NCBI RefSeq assembly: GCF_008693105.1
Contig: NZ_VXKK01000018.1
Location: 62,001-126,000 of the forward strand
Reading direction: 5' to 3'
From: Corynebacterium flavescens
GTDB lineage: Bacteria > Actinomycetota > Actinomycetes > Mycobacteriales > Mycobacteriaceae
DNA length: 64,000 nt
Shown piece by piece: positions 25,815-35,316 of this stretch. A model generated the notes under the pieces. It did not search any database, was not told the origin of the DNA, and saw only the letters and a program-made list of their open reading frames with translations. Numbering within the stretch: the stretch's first letter is position 1; every line of letters begins with the position of its first letter. The position numbers and the translations under genes are program-made.

Positions 25815-26288
25815 ATGAGTTCACTTCCCCCCGCAGGTATGCATCCGGTCTCTCCGAAGCTGGTGACCGCGCGCTACATCGTCCACTTGGGCTGGACTAC
25901 TCTTCTCGTCATCGTCGCAGCGGTGGTGGGCTACCTGTGGACCCCGTGGGCCTATTGGGGGTTGGCGGTCTGTGCCGTGTGGGCGTGCTACCTGCTCTGG
26001 CTGATCCCGGCCCAGGTGGGCACGATGGCCTGGCTGGAGGACGAGGACGAGCTGCTCATCACGCGCGGGAAGCTGTGGCATACCTTCACGGTGGTTCCCT
26101 ACGGGCGCATCCAATTCGTCGACGTCTCCGCCGGCCCCATCGAGCGCTGGCTGGGGATCAGGCAGCTGCAGCTGCACACGGCTTCCGCAGGCACGGATGC
26201 CACCATCAAGGGCCTGCCTGCCGCGACTGCCGACGCCCTGCGCGAACGCTTGGCGGACAAGGCACGCGAGAGGATGAGCGGCCTGTGA
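25815..26288 (+). CDS. Small bacterial PH-domain (bPH2) membrane protein
   Basis: 157 residues. Two membrane helices (about 22-43 and 45-68) are followed by a bacterial PH domain (about 72-155, LEDEDELLITRGKLWHTFTVVPYGRIQFVDVSAGPIERWLGI). Such proteins usually come as a small and a large gene pair, as here; the next gene starts inside this stop (GTGA). The role is unknown, with membrane-lipid or envelope homeostasis suggested for relatives. Confidence 0.85.
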   Translation: MSSLPPAGMHPVSPKLVTARYIVHLGWTTLLVIVAAVVGYLWTPWAYWGLAVCAVWACYLLWLIPAQVGTMAWLEDEDELLITRGKLWHTFTVVPYGRIQFVDVSAGPIERWLGIRQLQLHTASAGTDATIKGLPAATADALRERLADKARERMSGL

Positions 26289-27712
26289 GCAAGCATCTTC
26301 AGGCGAGCGATGTCGCGCCCGTGGACGATGCGGGTTTCCGGCGCGTGCATCGTCTCACCCCGCTGCTGAGGTTCTGGTCCCTCATCCTGGCGCTCATCGC
26401 CATATTAATAGTCAACGTCAACGCAGAGATGCTGAGCAACCTCGTCGCTTTCGCCCGGGGCGAGCATCGCGCCGAGGCGCTTAGGGGTACCGCAATAGCG
26501 GCGGTGGCTTTTGTCCTTGTGTGCCTGGCCATCTGGTTTCTTTCCGCTCTGTGGTGGCGTCGTCTGGGATTTCGCCTGGATGAGGAGGAGATTGCGCTGC
26601 GCCGCGGGCTCATCTCCACGCAGCTGCGTTCCGCGCGCTATGACCGCACGCAGGCGGTTGATGTCGTCGAATCGGTTATCGCGCGCATCTTCGGTCTGGC
26701 CGCGGTGCGCGTGGAGACGGCCGGCGGCGCAAACTCGGTCATCGAGATCGCCTACCTGAAGAAGGCGGAGGCCGAAAAGCTGCGCGCGGAAATCCTGGGC
26801 CAGGTCCGGCGCGAGGGTAGGGAGGTTGCGCCGGAGCGAGCTGTAGTTGTTGAACCCACCGTCGCGCCAGAAGGGCTAAGCGTCATCCCCGAGATCCCTA
26901 TCCGGCGCTCGCTGGTGGCCGCAGCACTCCACCCGGGCACGGTGCTGGCGGTGGTGTCGGTGGCGGCGACGGTTCTTGCGCCCATACCCAACTCCGCGGC
27001 CCTGCCCGTCGTGGTGGGATTTCTGCCCAAGGTGTGGGAGCTTATCGATTCCTCCTGGCGCTACTGCGCTTTCCTCGACCGCGACGCCCACGGCAACCAG
27101 GTGCTCAACATCTCCTATGGGCTGGCAGACAGGCGGCGCCAGTCCATTCGCTTTGAGCGGATTCACGGGGTGCGGGTGGCCCAGCCGTGGATGTGGCGGC
27201 TTTTCGGCTGGTACCAGGTGCAGGTCTCCATCGCGGGCTATGGGGCCACCGCAGGAAAGGGCTCGGGATCAACGCGAATCCTGCCCGTGGGATCGCGCGA
27301 GCACGCCCTCGCCCTCTTCGAGTTGGTCGGGCCACTAGATGCCGCAGAAATCACGGAGTATGCGTTGCCGGAGGGCGCCACGCGGCCCACCTTTAACTCC
27401 CCGCGGCGAGCGTGGTGGGCCTCCCCGGTGGATCGCGCGCAGCAGGCAGTGACCCTGCTGGGGGATGTCACCGTGACCCACGCCGGGCGCCTCACGCGCC
27501 GGGTGATGGCGATAGAGAACTCGCACATCCAGGAGCTGACCTATCAGGCCGGCCCCGTTGATCAGCTATGCAACCTGGCCTCCGTGCGCCTCGAGCTGGT
27601 GGGAGGGCCGGTGCGGATGCGGGGCAGCAACCTTGCCCCAGATGATGCCGCAGAGCTGATCGGCCGGCTGCGCGCCCGCCAACTGCCGGCGCCGGACAAG
27701 CCCATGGACTAA
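26285..27712 (+). CDS. Large bacterial PH-domain (bPH2) membrane protein
   Basis: 475 residues. It has repeated units of paired helices followed by PH domains: about 90-165 (DEEEIALRRGLISTQLRSARYDRTQAVDVVESVIARIFGLAAV), about 265-335 (LADRRRQSIRFERIHGVRVAQPWMWRLFGW) and a third near 390-460. The partner of the preceding small PH protein, overlapping it by four bases. The GTG start at 26285 is chosen because the open frame upstream only shadows the previous genes. Its stop shares CTAA with the convergent pyruvate kinase gene. Confidence 0.85.
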   Translation: MSKHLQASDVAPVDDAGFRRVHRLTPLLRFWSLILALIAILIVNVNAEMLSNLVAFARGEHRAEALRGTAIAAVAFVLVCLAIWFLSALWWRRLGFRLDEEEIALRRGLISTQLRSARYDRTQAVDVVESVIARIFGLAAVRVETAGGANSVIEIAYLKKAEAEKLRAEILGQVRREGREVAPERAVVVEPTVAPEGLSVIPEIPIRRSLVAAALHPGTVLAVVSVAATVLAPIPNSAALPVVVGFLPKVWELIDSSWRYCAFLDRDAHGNQVLNISYGLADRRRQSIRFERIHGVRVAQPWMWRLFGWYQVQVSIAGYGATAGKGSGSTRILPVGSREHALALFELVGPLDAAEITEYALPEGATRPTFNSPRRAWWASPVDRAQQAVTLLGDVTVTHAGRLTRRVMAIENSHIQELTYQAGPVDQLCNLASVRLELVGGPVRMRGSNLAPDDAAELIGRLRARQLPAPDKPMD

Positions 27713-29577
27713 TCCGCGGCGATATCGTCTCCCCAGCTGGCAATGCGCCGCAGGGACTGGCGGTTCTTTAACTCGGAGCGACCCAGCTTGCGCGAGAGAT
27801 GCTCGAGGATCTCAATGGCCTCGCCGATGTGCGGGCCCTTGTTGAGCATGACGCACTCCGAGCGCAGGGCGTAGCCTGCATCGGTGATTTCCGCGCGCGA
27901 GGGGATGCCCTTCTTGGCCAAGTTCTCGAGGATTTGGGTGCCCATGATGACCGGAATATGCGCGGCCTCGGCCATGCGCATAATAAGACGCGGAACCTCC
28001 GCCATGCGCTCGAATCCCAGCTCCACGGCCAGATCTCCGCGGGCAATCATGATGCCGAAGTGGCGGTGCCGCATCCCGGCCAAAAGGACAGCGGCCAAGT
28101 GCTCATAGGCTGGCTCGGTCTCAATCTTGAGCACGATGCCGAGGTCGCGGATACGCTCGGCGTTGTCTGGATCGGCCCGGGCGATGTCCTCTAAGGCTTG
28201 GAGCGCAAAGTCCACGTCGGCGGGCGTGCGGATGAAAGAAATCGCCGCTATGTCGGCATGATGGGCCACGAAGTCGAAGGCGGCGAGGTCCTCGACGGAA
28301 AGGCTCGGCAGCGGGATATGCGTATCGGGCAGGTTTATGCCCTTGTGGGCCGCCAGCTTCGTGCCCTCGAGCCCGGCGCGGGTGACCTCGAGCAGGGCTT
28401 GGGTATCGTCTCCCTTGGCGCGCAGAGAACGGACGACGGCGGCGATCGAACCGTCGTCGAAAAGCACGCGGTGGCCCACCCGCAGCACCGCCACGGCCTC
28501 CGGGGCGGTGCAGCCCAAGATGGCAGGACCAGCGGAAGGCAGGACGGCGGGCTCCTGGGTGGTGCTTAATATCAGCTCATCGCCGGGGTGGAGCAGGAGC
28601 GAGCGCTCTATCGGGGCGATGCCGGTGACACGCGTGCGGAAGCCCTCGTGATTGAGCAGGGTGCGCTCCCCGATGTAGGCGTTGCGCTGGCCTAGGGCAA
28701 TCACCAGGCCATCCTCAACAACCTCGGAGACGATGAAGCGCCGCCGGGAATTGCGCACATCCACCAAGGTTATCGCGGAGCCAGGGCGCAGCTGCGCGTG
28801 CCAGTGCGGATCGACCTCGATGCTCACGCCGGGGCGGCCGGGGCCTAAGGGAGGCGGCGCGACCGGGTGGCCGGCAGGGGAGAGGTAGAGCTTGGCCGGG
28901 GTGATGATCTCGCCCCACTTCTGTCTGGTCACCCGCGCGCGGGCGACGGCCGGCCCGGGCGGGAAATCGCCGGTGCGCACCTTTGGTCCGGCCAGGTCCA
29001 TCGACACCAGGATTTCACGCCCCACTTGCGCTGCAGCCGCGTGGACGTTCTCTATCATTTGGGCCCATACCTCGGGCCCGTCATGCGCGCAGTTGATGCG
29101 GGCTATCTCCATGCCGGCTTGGGCGAAACCGAGCACCAGCGCCGGATCCTGGGCGGCTTCCGCGGGCAGGGTCACCATGATGCGCGAGTGCGTGTCTTCG
29201 GCCGTTGGCCCCAGAAGCTCGGTGGAATGCGCATCGAGGATGTCATCCGCCGTGGCGAAGGCCGAGGCAATCGGTTCAAGGGGATAGGTTAGCGCTGTGC
29301 CTTCGAAGGCGTCGAGCACGTTGCGCGCCGCATGCAGCCGGGCGAGCACGGCGGGTTCCACGTTCGACAGCCGGGTAATTCCCAGCGCGGAGAGCCCCGT
29401 TTGCAGCTTGGCGACGTCTCGTTGGCGCAGTAGCGCATAATGCAACAGGTTGCGCGCGCCAGTGCGATGGGTGGGGTGTACCGCCTCGATGAGTGGGGCG
29501 TGGGCGGAATCGGAGGCTAAGAGCTCAGAGATGAGCTCATTTATCCAGGGGGTAAGTTGGCGGGAGAGTTCGGGCAC
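27709..29577 (-). CDS. Second-type pyruvate kinase (Pyk2-like)
   Basis: 622 residues from GTG 29577. Residues ~1-145 are an extra N-terminal domain not found in ordinary pyruvate kinases. The barrel follows, with inserted beta domain, and keeps [43 protein letters not shown] and the family signature [13 protein letters not shown]. The usual C-terminal allosteric domain is missing. The build and length are like the second pyruvate kinase of C. glutamicum (about 619 residues). AAGGAG lies twelve bases before the GTG. The reaction would be phosphoenolpyruvate to pyruvate with ATP formation; the activity of this type is less studied. Confidence 0.82.
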   Translation of the reverse strand: MPELSRQLTPWINELISELLASDSAHAPLIEAVHPTHRTGARNLLHYALLRQRDVAKLQTGLSALGITRLSNVEPAVLARLHAARNVLDAFEGTALTYPLEPIASAFATADDILDAHSTELLGPTAEDTHSRIMVTLPAEAAQDPALVLGFAQAGMEIARINCAHDGPEVWAQMIENVHAAAAQVGREILVSMDLAGPKVRTGDFPPGPAVARARVTRQKWGEIITPAKLYLSPAGHPVAPPPLGPGRPGVSIEVDPHWHAQLRPGSAITLVDVRNSRRRFIVSEVVEDGLVIALGQRNAYIGERTLLNHEGFRTRVTGIAPIERSLLLHPGDELILSTTQEPAVLPSAGPAILGCTAPEAVAVLRVGHRVLFDDGSIAAVVRSLRAKGDDTQALLEVTRAGLEGTKLAAHKGINLPDTHIPLPSLSVEDLAAFDFVAHHADIAAISFIRTPADVDFALQALEDIARADPDNAERIRDLGIVLKIETEPAYEHLAAVLLAGMRHRHFGIMIARGDLAVELGFERMAEVPRLIMRMAEAAHIPVIMGTQILENLAKKGIPSRAEITDAGYALRSECVMLNKGPHIGEAIEILEHLSRKLGRSELKNRQSLRRIASWGDDIAAD

Positions 29578-29658
29578 GGCGGCTTCAGGCTCCTTCTTGA
29601 GGATTACGCAGTTTGGATTCAAGTGTGCCCGAGTGTGCGCCTGTCCGCAGCGCGAAGC

Positions 29659-30129
29659 CTAGACCCCGCCCGCGAAGCCGAGCTGGCGCCAGGCCTCAAA
29701 GACTGCGGTGGAGGCGCAGTTGGAGAGGTTCATCGAGCGCCGCGCCGGGACCATGGGGATGCGTACCTCGTCGGTGACGCGCGGGTGCTTGCGGTGCTCG
29801 GCGGGCAGGCCGGTGGGCTCGGTGCCGAAGAGCAGCACGTCGCCCTCGCGGTAGTCTACGTCGGTGAACCAGCGCGCGGCCTGTGTAGTAAAGGCGAAGA
29901 CGCGGCTGCCGGGCAGGGCCTGCATGCAGGAGTCGAAGTCGGGGTGAATCTGCACATCAGCAAGGTCGTGGTAATCCAGCCCAGCACGCTTGAGGTGCTT
30001 GTCGGAGAAGTCGAAGCCCAGAGGTTCGATGAGGTGGAGCGTTGCTCCCGTGACCGCGGCGGTGCGGATGGCGTTGCCGGTATTGGTGGGGATCACGGGA
30101 TTATCGAAGACGATGTGCAGCTGGCTCAT
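29659..30129 (-). CDS. trmL: tRNA (cytidine(34)-2'-O)-methyltransferase, SPOUT family
   Basis: 156 residues, the normal minimal SPOUT size. The three knot motifs are visible: [10 protein letters not shown] near residue 16, [11 protein letters not shown] near 101, and [19 protein letters not shown] near 123. It methylates the wobble ribose of tRNA-Leu using S-adenosylmethionine. Divergent from folD with only 24 bases between start codons. TAGACT seven bases before the ATG predicts a leaderless mRNA. Confidence 0.88.
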   Translation of the reverse strand: MSQLHIVFDNPVIPTNTGNAIRTAAVTGATLHLIEPLGFDFSDKHLKRAGLDYHDLADVQIHPDFDSCMQALPGSRVFAFTTQAARWFTDVDYREGDVLLFGTEPTGLPAEHRKHPRVTDEVRIPMVPARRSMNLSNCASTAVFEAWRQLGFAGGV

Positions 30130-30136
30130 AGTGCTC

Positions 30137-30146
30137 AGTCTAGGAT
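30137..30146. promoter_or_regulatory. Overlapping divergent -10 boxes of trmL and folD
   Basis: On the minus strand TAGACT (30142 to 30137) ends seven bases before the trmL ATG. On the plus strand TAGGAT (30141-30146) ends seven bases before the folD ATG. The hexamers share the two bases 30141-30142, so the promoters should exclude each other. Confidence 0.6.
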
Positions 30147-30153
30147 GGTGGGC

Positions 30154-31002
30154 ATGACCGCTACCAAACTAGATGGCAAACTGTACCGAGACGAGATATT
30201 TGAGGACCTGGCCACCCGGGTCGCCGCGCTGAAAGAAAAGGGCATTGTTCCCGGCCTAGCCACCGTTTTGGTCGGTGATGACCCCGGTTCCCACTCTTAT
30301 GTCAAGATGAAGCACCGCGATTGTGAGCAGCTAGGAATCAACTCCATTCGCCGCGACTTGCCCGCTGCTGTCACGCAGGAAGAGCTTGAAAGAGTCATCG
30401 CGGAGCTCAACGAGGATCCCGCGTGCACCGGCTACATCGTGCAGCTGCCGCTTCCCGCTCATCTTGATGAAAACCGCGTCCTTGCCCTCATCGACCCGGA
30501 CAAGGACGCCGATGGTCTCCACCCGGTTAACCTGGGCAAGCTGGTGCTCAATGAGCAGGCCCCGCTGCCGTGTACTCCCAATGGTGCCATTCACCTGCTG
30601 CGTCGCTTCGGGGTGGAGCTTGACGGGGCGAAGGTGGTCGTCATCGGGCGCGGAGTCACTGTCGGCCGCCCCATCGGCCTGCTGCTGACTAGGCGCAGCG
30701 AGAATTCCACCGTCACCCTCTGCCACACCGGCACGAAGGACTTGGCAGCAGAGACTCTCGCTGCCGATATCATCGTCGCGGCGGCAGGCAAGGCACATAT
30801 GCTCACCGCCGATATGGTCAAGCCCGGTGCCGCAGTCCTCGACGTCGGAGTATCGCGCGTCGACGGCAAGCTGGCTGGGGATGTCGCGCCCGACGTATGG
30901 GAGAAAGCAGGGTTCATCTCCCCTAACCCCGGCGGGGTAGGGCCGCTGACTCGCGCCTTCTTGGTGAGCAATATCGTCGAGCGCGCGGAGGCGCAGGCCT
31001 AA
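30154..31002 (+). CDS. folD: Methylenetetrahydrofolate dehydrogenase / cyclohydrolase FolD
   Basis: 282 residues, bifunctional folate one-carbon enzyme. The catalytic lysine region [15 protein letters not shown] lies near residues 50-64, the signature [12 protein letters not shown] near 95, and the Rossmann half begins [13 protein letters not shown] and ends [15 protein letters not shown]. The ATG at 30154 is set by TAGGAT seven bases before it; another ATG at 30145 overlaps that box. The following DUF3017 gene overlaps by one base. Confidence 0.95.
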   Translation: MTATKLDGKLYRDEIFEDLATRVAALKEKGIVPGLATVLVGDDPGSHSYVKMKHRDCEQLGINSIRRDLPAAVTQEELERVIAELNEDPACTGYIVQLPLPAHLDENRVLALIDPDKDADGLHPVNLGKLVLNEQAPLPCTPNGAIHLLRRFGVELDGAKVVVIGRGVTVGRPIGLLLTRRSENSTVTLCHTGTKDLAAETLAADIIVAAAGKAHMLTADMVKPGAAVLDVGVSRVDGKLAGDVAPDVWEKAGFISPNPGGVGPLTRAFLVSNIVERAEAQA

Positions 31003-31328
31003 TGAGCCAGGCGCTCTCGCTGGATAACCCGCACGATCGAGGCCTCGCCCCCTCCCGGCTGCCAAGCGCCGTGCAGTGGGCGATGATCGGGCTGTTCATC
31101 GCGGGGGTCGCCGTCTCCGGCGTTTTTGCTTTTTCTGAGCACTGGCGCCGAGCCACCGTGGTGTTGGGGGCATCGCTCCTGTGGCTTTCCCTCGTGCGCT
31201 TGAGCTGCGATTCACAGCGCGTGGGTGTCCTGGCGGTACGCTCGCGGCGTTTTGATGCCTTCTTCACCGCAGTCATCGGGGCGGCGATGACCTTCCTGGC
31301 CGCCTCGGTCGACGCACTCGGCAGCTAG
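31002..31328 (+). CDS. DUF3017 small membrane protein
   Basis: 108 residues with three membrane helices (about 24-44, 48-66, 84-104). It matches the actinobacterial DUF3017 family found next to folD in C. glutamicum. ATG overlaps the folD stop (TAATG), so the two are co-translated. No function is known. Its stop abuts the convergent metX stop with no spacer. Confidence 0.82.
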   Translation: MSQALSLDNPHDRGLAPSRLPSAVQWAMIGLFIAGVAVSGVFAFSEHWRRATVVLGASLLWLSLVRLSCDSQRVGVLAVRSRRFDAFFTAVIGAAMTFLAASVDALGS

Positions 31329-32444
31329 CTACTTACCTGGGCTCTGCGCGAGGTGAAGGAAGTTTCGCAGGATGCGGTCCATCTGGCGCGCCTCTGCGAG
31401 GAAGGCGTCGTGGCCCACGGGGGAGACCACCTTCGCCATCGCCAGCAGGTTGCCGAGGTTGCGCGAGAGGTGTTCTTGCTGGTGATAAGGGTAGAGGATG
31501 TCTGTGTCTACCCCCACAACCATGGTGGGTACGTGCGAGGACCCTAGTGCCTTATTAAGCCCGCCTCGTCCACGCCCGATGTCGTGGCGGTTGAGCGCCT
31601 CGGTAAGGACCACATAAGAGCCGGCGTCGAACCTTTGGGCCAACTTTGCGCCCTGATAGTCCAGGTAGGAGTTGACGGCGAAACGCTGCTGGGGGCTGCG
31701 GAAAGCCCCGAGCGGGTTTTCTCCCTCTTGGGCTTGGGAGCCAAAGCGCTCATCAATTTCTTGTTCCCCGCGGTAGGTCAGGTGGGCTATGCGCCTGGCT
31801 GCCGCTAACCCCTCCAGCGGGGCTGCATCCGTGGCGTAATAGTCCCCTCCCTGCCAGAAGGGGTCTCTTTCGATGGCTGAAATCTGCGCCGACTGGATGC
31901 CTATCTGCCAGCCCGAGGCACGGGCGGAAACGGCGATGGCGCAGGCCGCGTCGAGGAAGTCTGGGTGCATGAGGCTCCACTCCAAGGTGCGAGCCCCGCC
32001 CATTGAACCGCCGATGATGGCATGCACATGCTCGATGCCTAAAGCCCGCAGGGCTGCGCGCTCCGCCTCGACGAGGTCGCGGATGGACAGCGCGGGAAAG
32101 CGCGAGCCCCATACGCCGCTGCTCGGGTGCGGGGAGGAAGGTCCCGTGGAGCCGCGGCACCCGCCCAAGGCATTGGTGGCGATGATGCACCAGCGGTCGG
32201 TGTCCAGCGCCCGGCCTGGGCCGATGAGCTCCGCCCACCAGTCCGGGACATTCGAATCACCCGTCAACGCATGCTCGACCACGATGACATTGTTGCTGCC
32301 CCTGCCTTCTCCGGCAAAGGCACCGAAGCGCTGATAAGCAATCTCTGCGCCAGGGATGGCCGCGCCCGCCTCGGTATGGAAAGTACCGATGGACACCTTT
32401 TCAAGCGTTCCCTCGGGAGCGAGTGCGGGCGAGTGTTGATTCAC
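31329..32444 (-). CDS. metX: Homoserine O-acetyltransferase MetX
   Basis: 371 residues, alpha/beta hydrolase fold. It makes O-acetylhomoserine from homoserine and acetyl-CoA, the first methionine-specific step. The oxyanion segment NNVIVVEHALTGDSN, nucleophile serine in IIGGSMGGARTLEW and catalytic histidine in VGHDAFLAE are visible. GTG start, 33 bases after metY on the same strand, so metY-metX is probably one transcript. Confidence 0.95.
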   Translation of the reverse strand: MNQHSPALAPEGTLEKVSIGTFHTEAGAAIPGAEIAYQRFGAFAGEGRGSNNVIVVEHALTGDSNVPDWWAELIGPGRALDTDRWCIIATNALGGCRGSTGPSSPHPSSGVWGSRFPALSIRDLVEAERAALRALGIEHVHAIIGGSMGGARTLEWSLMHPDFLDAACAIAVSARASGWQIGIQSAQISAIERDPFWQGGDYYATDAAPLEGLAAARRIAHLTYRGEQEIDERFGSQAQEGENPLGAFRSPQQRFAVNSYLDYQGAKLAQRFDAGSYVVLTEALNRHDIGRGRGGLNKALGSSHVPTMVVGVDTDILYPYHQQEHLSRNLGNLLAMAKVVSPVGHDAFLAEARQMDRILRNFLHLAQSPGK

Positions 32445-32477
32445 AGTGGGTGTTTCTTTCGTGGACGACGTCGGTGC

Positions 32478-33794
32478 CTAGACGGCAGCGAAACCTGCCT
32501 CAAGATCAGCAATGATATCGCGGATGTCCTCGATGCCGACCGAGAGGCGGATAGTAGATTGCTTGATTCCAGCCACGCGCAAACCTTCCACATCCGATTG
32601 GGAGTGGGTGGTGGTGGCCGGGTGCACTGCGAGCGAGCGCGTATCGCCGACGTTGGCGAGGTTGGAGTGCAGGCGCAGGGCGTCAATAAACGCCCAAGCC
32701 TCGTCCTTGCCGCCGACGATATCGAAGGAGAGTACCGAGCCTGTGTAGGCGTAGCCCAGCTCCTCCTTGAGCGCCTTGTACGGCGAAGAGTCCAGGCCGG
32801 CGTAGTGCACCGCCGCCACCTTGGGGTGGCCATCGAGGTACTCGGCGACCTGCTGGGCGTTGGCATTGTGCTTTTCGACGCGCAGCTGCAGCGTCTCAAT
32901 CCCCTGCAGCGTCAGCCAGGCATTAAACGGGGACATTGCCGCACCGGTATCGCGCAGTATACCCACACGGGCTTTCGTGGCAAAGGGAGGGATGTCCAGC
33001 TCGGCGAAGGTCAGCCCGTGATAAGAAGCCTCCGGGGTGACGAAGTAGGGAAAGACCGGGCTGCCATTTCGCTCGACGGTCCAGTCAAAGGATCCGCCGT
33101 CCACGATGGCGCCGCCGATGACGGAGCCGCTTCCTGAGTAGAACTTCGTGGTAGACAAGACGACGATGTCGGCGCCGAGCTCGAGCGGGCGGGCCAGAGC
33201 GGCGGTGGCGATCGTGTTATCGACGATGAGAGGCACCTGATTATCGTGTGCGACCTGCGCTATGGCAGGGATGTTGAGGATATCGGCGGCTGGGTTGCCA
33301 AACGTCTCGCCGTAGAAGGCCTTGGTGTTGTCTTGCACCGCTGCGGCCCAGGAGCCGGGATCATCCGGATCGTCGACGAGTGTGACATCGATGCCCAGGC
33401 GCTGCAGGGTCACCGTGAAGAGGTTAGCGGTGCCACCGTAGAGACGAGGGGAGGTGACGATGTGGTCCCCGGCGGAAGCCAGGGTGAGGATCGCTGCGGT
33501 CTCAGCGGCTTGGCCGGAGGCGAAGGCCACGGCTGCGGCCCCGCCCTCTAGGGCGGCAAGGCGGGTTTCTAGCGCCTCAGTCGTGGGGTTGGTAATGCGG
33601 GTATAAATCGGACCGGCATTTGCGAGACCGAAGCGATCGGCTGCGTGTTGCGCGGAGTCGAAGACGTAGGAGGTGGTCTGGTAGATGGGCACGTTGCGGG
33701 CGTTGATCGTCCCGTCGAGGTTCTGCCCGGCGTGAACCGCGCGGGTGGCGAAGGACCACTTCGCGGAAGAAGAATTATCGTATTTCGTAGTCAT
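32478..33794 (-). CDS. metY: O-acetylhomoserine sulfhydrylase MetY
   Basis: 438 residues, matching the ~437 of the C. glutamicum enzyme. A gamma-family PLP enzyme that joins sulfide to O-acetylhomoserine to give homocysteine. Family start WSFATRAVHAGQ, PLP-stacking region FASGQAAETAAI, Schiff-base lysine in VLSTTKFYSGSGS, and C-terminal RLSVGIEDIRDI. The ATG at 33794 begins the conserved protein. TAGTCT lies eight bases upstream, so the leader is at most a base or two. Confidence 0.95.
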   Translation of the reverse strand: MTTKYDNSSSAKWSFATRAVHAGQNLDGTINARNVPIYQTTSYVFDSAQHAADRFGLANAGPIYTRITNPTTEALETRLAALEGGAAAVAFASGQAAETAAILTLASAGDHIVTSPRLYGGTANLFTVTLQRLGIDVTLVDDPDDPGSWAAAVQDNTKAFYGETFGNPAADILNIPAIAQVAHDNQVPLIVDNTIATAALARPLELGADIVVLSTTKFYSGSGSVIGGAIVDGGSFDWTVERNGSPVFPYFVTPEASYHGLTFAELDIPPFATKARVGILRDTGAAMSPFNAWLTLQGIETLQLRVEKHNANAQQVAEYLDGHPKVAAVHYAGLDSSPYKALKEELGYAYTGSVLSFDIVGGKDEAWAFIDALRLHSNLANVGDTRSLAVHPATTTHSQSDVEGLRVAGIKQSTIRLSVGIEDIRDIIADLEAGFAAV

Positions 33795-33806
33795 GAGACC
33801 CCAGAC

Positions 33807-33831
33807 TAGACCAAGCTGTATGCCGTGTCTA
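33807..33831. promoter_or_regulatory. Candidate McbR-type half sites upstream of metY
   Basis: TAGAC (33807-33811) and GTCTA (33827-33831) form an inverted pair in the metY promoter. The corynebacterial methionine repressor McbR recognises TAGAC-N6-GTCTA, but here the spacing is 15, so this is either a relaxed site or coincidence. Confidence 0.3.
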
Positions 33832-33882
33832 TTCTCGCAGGGAAAACCACAGGGAAGGTGAATAATGTAAATAGACAAAGCG

Positions 33883-35235
33883 TTATGGCTGGGTGCTGTT
33901 GCTGGCGTGAGCGAGCACTTTCAGCGCGCCGGCTAGCTGTGCATCGTCGAGGTGCCCGAAGCCTATAACCACGCCGTTGGGAGCGGTGTGGCCTCCCCAA
34001 TAGTCCGCCAAGGCGGTCAAGCCAACCCGGCTACGGGCTGCACGTGCAACGACTTCGGCGGCTGGTCGCTGACACAACAAGACCGCGTGTAGTCCTCCAT
34101 GGATGGGGAGAAGTTCCACGCCCTCGACGTCGGAGAAGGCGTCGATGACGAGGTTGCGGCGGCTTCGATAGGCGCGGCGCATCTTTCCCGTATGGCGGCG
34201 CAGCGCACCGCTGGCCATGAAGGAGGCCAGTGCGGTCTGCGTGATGAGGCTGACCGGCTGCCCAAAGAGCTCGCGCTGCGCGGAAAGGCCGGCCACGAGG
34301 CGGGGAGGGCAGACGAGGAAACCGCAGGCAATCCCGGGGGAGAGAACCGAAGAAAAGGTTCCGAGCAGGACCGTGCGTTCCGGGGCCAGCGACGCCAACG
34401 CGGGTAAGGGTTGGCCGAGGTAGCGCAGCTCTGAATCGAAATCATCCTCGATGATCCAACTGCTCTGACTGCGGGCCCACTCCACTACCTCGGTGCGCCG
34501 CGCCGCCGACAGCGACTCGCCGTAGGGATACTGGTGGCTGGGGGTGAGGACGAGGGCGTCGACTGGCGTGGGGGGAACCGTGACGCCCTCCGAGTCGGTG
34601 GGAACCTCCACGAGCGTATGGCCCAAGGCCGGCGGGATGCGGCGCAGGCTGGGATAGCCGGGCGACTCGACGCCAATGCGCAACGGGCCTGGTCCCGCTA
34701 TGTGCCGCAGGAAGAGCGTGAGCCCTTCGCGCGCGCCGGCGGTGACGATAATCCGCTCTGTCTCCACGGCGAGCCCGCGCATGTGGCGCAGGTGGGCCGC
34801 TATCTCGCGGCGCAACGCCTCCAGCCCCACGGAGGGGGCAGTGCCTAGCGCATGGGCGGCGGCCTCGCGCCACGCCGCGCGCCACTGCGGTGTGACAATC
34901 CCGCGCGAATCGGGAAGTCCCGGTGTTAGCTCAATGAGTGGCGGGCGGGGTGCAGGGGAGGGTGCGGGCGCAGGCGATGGCTGTGCGATGGGCTTGAGGA
35001 GGGGATTGATGCGTGTTCGCGAACCCGTCGTGGCCACGAGGTATCCTTCCGCGGTGAGCTGGTCGAAGGCCGTGACCACACTGCCGCGCGAGATGCCCAG
35101 CGAGGCTGCGAGCGCGCGCGAGGACTCGATGGTCTCTCCAGGCAGGAGGGCTCCTGCGGCTACCAGCTCGCGAACTGCGGCCGCGATTTGCACAGGCAGC
35201 GGGCGCGGATCCTGCGGATCGAGTGTGAGGTTCAT
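33883..35235 (-). CDS. pdxR: PdxR, MocR-type regulator of pyridoxal phosphate synthesis
   Basis: 450 residues. The GntR winged helix at about 10-75 ([41 protein letters not shown]) is followed by a proline-rich linker and a fold type I aminotransferase-like domain (about 110-445) that binds PLP as effector. Divergent from pdxST, which it activates in C. glutamicum while repressing itself. TAGGAT seven bases before ATG 35235 marks a leaderless start; the ATG at 35244 overlaps that box and is rejected. Confidence 0.92.
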   Translation of the reverse strand: MNLTLDPQDPRPLPVQIAAAVRELVAAGALLPGETIESSRALAASLGISRGSVVTAFDQLTAEGYLVATTGSRTRINPLLKPIAQPSPAPAPSPAPRPPLIELTPGLPDSRGIVTPQWRAAWREAAAHALGTAPSVGLEALRREIAAHLRHMRGLAVETERIIVTAGAREGLTLFLRHIAGPGPLRIGVESPGYPSLRRIPPALGHTLVEVPTDSEGVTVPPTPVDALVLTPSHQYPYGESLSAARRTEVVEWARSQSSWIIEDDFDSELRYLGQPLPALASLAPERTVLLGTFSSVLSPGIACGFLVCPPRLVAGLSAQRELFGQPVSLITQTALASFMASGALRRHTGKMRRAYRSRRNLVIDAFSDVEGVELLPIHGGLHAVLLCQRPAAEVVARAARSRVGLTALADYWGGHTAPNGVVIGFGHLDDAQLAGALKVLAHASNSTQP

Positions 35236-35242
35236 GCCCGCC

Positions 35243-35257
35243 ATCCTAAGTGGTCTA
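35243..35257. promoter_or_regulatory. pdxR -10 overlapped by PdxR operator motif
   Basis: Minus-strand TAGGAT (35248 to 35243) ends seven bases before the pdxR ATG. On the plus strand TAAGTGGTCTA (35247-35257) matches the published C. glutamicum PdxR motif AAAGTGGWCTA at all but the first base. Bound PdxR would cover the pdxR promoter. Confidence 0.65.
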
Positions 35258-35272
35258 ATCCAATTGCTGAGA

Positions 35273-35292
35273 ATTGGACCTTGTATTGGACC
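35273..35292. promoter_or_regulatory. Direct repeats of ATTGGACC in the pdxR-pdxS gap
   Basis: ATTGGACC occurs at 35273-35280 and 35285-35292, twelve bases apart (about one helical turn). A near copy (GGTCTAAT, 35252-35259) is inverted inside the PdxR motif. The second copy sits at the pdxS -35 position (TTGGAC 35286-35291). These look like further PdxR contacts. Confidence 0.45.
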
Positions 35293-35316
35293 GCTGTGCG
35301 CGCTTGTATAGACGAC

